64,000 bases of DNA from Bagarius yarrelli (taxonomy: Eukaryota > Chordata > Actinopteri > Siluriformes > Sisoridae). Within the stretch, counting starts at the first letter, position 1; every line of letters starts with the position of its first letter. The DNA lies in the NCBI GenBank assembly GCA_005784505.1, contig VCAZ01000025.1, positions 5,706,501 to 5,770,500 of the forward strand, given 5' to 3'. Position numbers and translations under genes: made by a program. Shown piece by piece: positions 61,401 through 64,000 of this stretch. The notes under the pieces are model-generated. The model did not search any database, was not told where the DNA came from, and worked only from the letters and a program-made list of their open reading frames with translations.

Positions 61401-64000
61401 AAGGCCGAGATTTTTGTCTGTTTTTGAGAGAAAGGTTAAGCACAAACACTTGCTGTTACATGTGCCATTTCTACAGTAATCACTAAAGCATCACCGAAGG
61501 TCAGGGATTCCAATTCTCACAGTTTTTAGTGATGATTATAAGCGAAATGGATATAGAGGAAATTGATATAGATTGATTTTTTGAATATTAAATTTTTTTC
61601 ACATTTTTTTAGGACACTGTAATCGAAAAAATGATTAGAATGATGGAAATATCAGACAAAACCCACGTCCATAATAGATCTGAACCGACCTATTGATATG
61701 ACATTAATTTTAAATGAGGCAGAATGAGTTTTAACTCTGTTGACTTCGGAGGAAAAGTTAAACTCATGACCTTTGTATTATATAAAGTTTCATCTGGATT
61801 AAAAATCCTGGTAACAAAATGCCTCCAGCCGAGATTTGTAAATAGCCGAAAATGTCCAGGATACGGCTTTTGCCTTCTACAGTCGAAACTCATCGTGTGC
61901 ATTTTTGCATAACTTTAACCCTCCTCTTAAAACCCATCTTTCACAGACCACCATTGGTCGCACAAATCCGCAGACATCGGTCAAACTGCCTTATATTATA
62001 TATTTACAGCATTTGGACTTAGACGCCCTAATCCAGAGCGACTTACATTTACATTTAATTCAGGGTTAAGGGCCTTGCTAAGGAACCCAGTGGTGGTGGC
62101 TTGGTGTATCTGGGAATCTAGCCCACAATTTATGGTTCCACAATCACCTTAATGCATTAGCACCACTTAACGCATTAGCACCACGGCAACAGCTAGAGCG
62201 GTAGCTTGCTTGTCAACATTGGTTTGAACATGGTTCCTGACCAGCGTAAAAAAATGCAAATATAAACTGGAAAATTCCAGTTTTTCAGTCTTGATCGGAC
62301 TTCGTATGCAGTCGAATGCTTGACCTCCAAAGTTCCACGTACATGTTAATAGCAAACAAAGGTGTTAGTGACTTAGAAGCCCAGGTTATTTTAGCAAAAC
62401 ACAGATTGCAGCTAAAGGAGAGAGTTCGCCAGGTAAATTCTATTCTTTCATTTTAGTTTTTCTTTCCAGTGAAAGACCCAAACCCTATAACAAAATGGAA
62501 CTTGGTAAAAAAAATCTCTTCTTTGCAGGAGATCTGTAATGAATTGTTAAGACAGGATGATGGTGATAATAATGATAATAATGATGATGATGATGATGAT
62601 AATGATAATAATGATGATGTCTTTATATAGTCAAAAAATAAATAAATAATAAAGAATATATCATGTCATTTCTACACATTTTTATGCTGATTGCTACATT
62701 TTTTGATCAAATCCCTGCTAGAAAATTTGACAAAAAAAGACTCTTGCTAATAAATTCAAACATCTTTTCAAACATTTATTGCTTCCAAGATCGGAGAAAT
62801 GTGCTGGAATTCTAATTCCATGTGTGGCGCTGATTCAATTCTACAGGACTTTTGCCACTGGCAAAGTTGGAAGTAATTGACTACGTGTGAGGACGTTCAA
62901 TCTCTTGGCTGGCAGCGATGGAACATGCCAAGATGAGCTGCTGCTACCGCTGCACCACTCGTTTTACAGATAGCCCTTGGCATGGTGGTATAGCGAGACA
63001 GGGGATTGTCTGTTTTGAGCTTAATTAGAGGGATGCAAAGCAAAAAAATATGGCTGGAGGAAAGAGCTACCTCATGCATGGGAATACAGAGGGCAGGATG
63101 AGTGTGTAACTGATTGTAATTGGCAAAGGTTAATATCCAGAAACTAGATGACTCGACGAAGTGAAGTTGGTCCACATGCTGTAGATACGCCAGAGGCACA
63201 AACCTGTGCAGTTATTAACCAATTCCCGTGACAGCCTGTAGGGGGATAGAGAGAGAGAGACAGTTACCCTGTTTACACACACATTACATTACATTAACAT
63301 TTACAGCATTCGGCAGACGCTCTTAAACATAGCAACTTACATGTATTTAATTTTGTTTAATTAATAAGTTAAGGGTTGAGGGCCTTGTGCAGGGGCCCAG
63401 CAGTGGCAGCTTTATGGTGCTGGGAACTGAACCAACAATCTTGTTGATCAGAATTAAAACACTATAATGACCGATCTACCACTTCTCCATGCACCCTTTT
63501 TTGTCATAATTGGAAGATTGTGTGTTCAAGCCTCAGCATCACTAAGTTACGACTGCTGGGCCCTTAGGGAAGGCCCTTAAGCACTAATTGCTCTGGATAA
63601 GAGTGTCTGCAAAGAACCCTAAACTTTTTGAAGATAGCTGAACTTTCTTGGTATTAGTGCTTGGCTACGAAGCATTAAGGTAAAGTAAGTAAGTCTTTAT
63701 TTATTTACATGTATATTACTGTATAGTTAAAATCTTTTGATCGCATACCCAGATTGCGCGGTTGGGGGGGTAAGAGCACAAGGTCAGCTATGATATAGCC
63801 TTTACCTCCCACTCCCTTTTCCGAACAGCAGAAATATAGATAAAGGTATGTTCTAAGCACTAGTTAGAATGATGCTGTACTGACATTCCGTAAGCTGGAA
63901 TGCACTGAAACTCAAATTAATTCGAATAGAATAAAACAATTAGAGCAATTTTTGATTTTGATTGGTTTATGAAAAGATTTATCCCACCCCTCTGGACCCG

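Larger units (their letters stand above)
39004..64000 (+). other. tenm2: Intron 2 of the teneurin gene (5' part; continues beyond window)
   Basis: Starts with a GTAGGA donor. I searched by eye for the next teneurin exon (proline- and histidine-rich, then the NSNxPLETR-like block before the membrane segment) and did not find it, so the intron appears to exceed 25 kb. Its content is repeats and unassigned DNA. A shorter, poorly conserved exon could have been missed. Confidence 0.75.

Overview
This is a stretch of vertebrate nuclear DNA, almost certainly from a ray-finned (teleost) fish. Evidence for this is the spliced coding exons with intron-scale spacing, dense microsatellites, and many copies of fish-type tRNA-derived SINEs, an L2-clade LINE relic and Tc1/mariner and hAT-like fragments. 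The commonest SINE resembles repeats I associate with catfishes, but that placement is weak. There is no bacterial or viral gene organisation, no rRNA, no convincing tRNA gene and no CRISPR array.

One gene is recognisable: the 5' coding part of a teneurin on the + strand, closest to teneurin-2 (tenm2). Its start-codon exon ends at 21136 and the next coding exon is 38728-39003. Both junctions are phase 1, and the reading frame joins exactly at the position of the equivalent junction in the teneurin-2 protein. The encoded residues belong to the cytoplasmic N-terminal domain. The transmembrane segment, EGF repeats, NHL/YD-repeat barrel and C-terminal region must lie beyond the window. Intron 1 is 17.6 kb, and intron 2 runs from 39004 past the end (more than 25 kb). 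A good splice acceptor just 5' of the ATG exon implies at least one upstream untranslated exon, which I could not locate.

Layout: 1-20.9 kb is 5' flank or an upstream intron. It holds an L2-clade LINE relic, a degenerate tandem repeat, two retroposon 3' ends each joined to a large minisatellite (18-bp unit and 70-bp unit), foldback DNA transposon relics, and SINEs. The 20.9-39.0 kb segment holds the two exons and intron 1, with pyrimidine-rich TTCTC tracts, GATA/GACA arrays and SINEs. The 39-64 kb segment is intron 2, with a GAT array just after exon 2, a SINE-dense stretch (42-47 kb), TTCTA pentanucleotide arrays flanking a mariner transposase fragment, a nearly perfect 200-bp inverted repeat, and further SINE clusters.

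Three SINE families were recognised by eye. SINE-1 has a tRNA-like head and an L2-type 3' tail with a GGATA-loop hairpin. SINE-2 has a tRNA-like head and a body ending in GAATGA repeats. SINE-3 has a tRNA-like head and a tail like that of a retroposon ending in AATAAAG. Several AT-rich, repeat-free blocks rich in TAAT/ATTA cores look like candidate conserved regulatory DNA, but this cannot be proved without alignment. Most short open reading frames are low-complexity or repeat-derived and are not annotated as genes.
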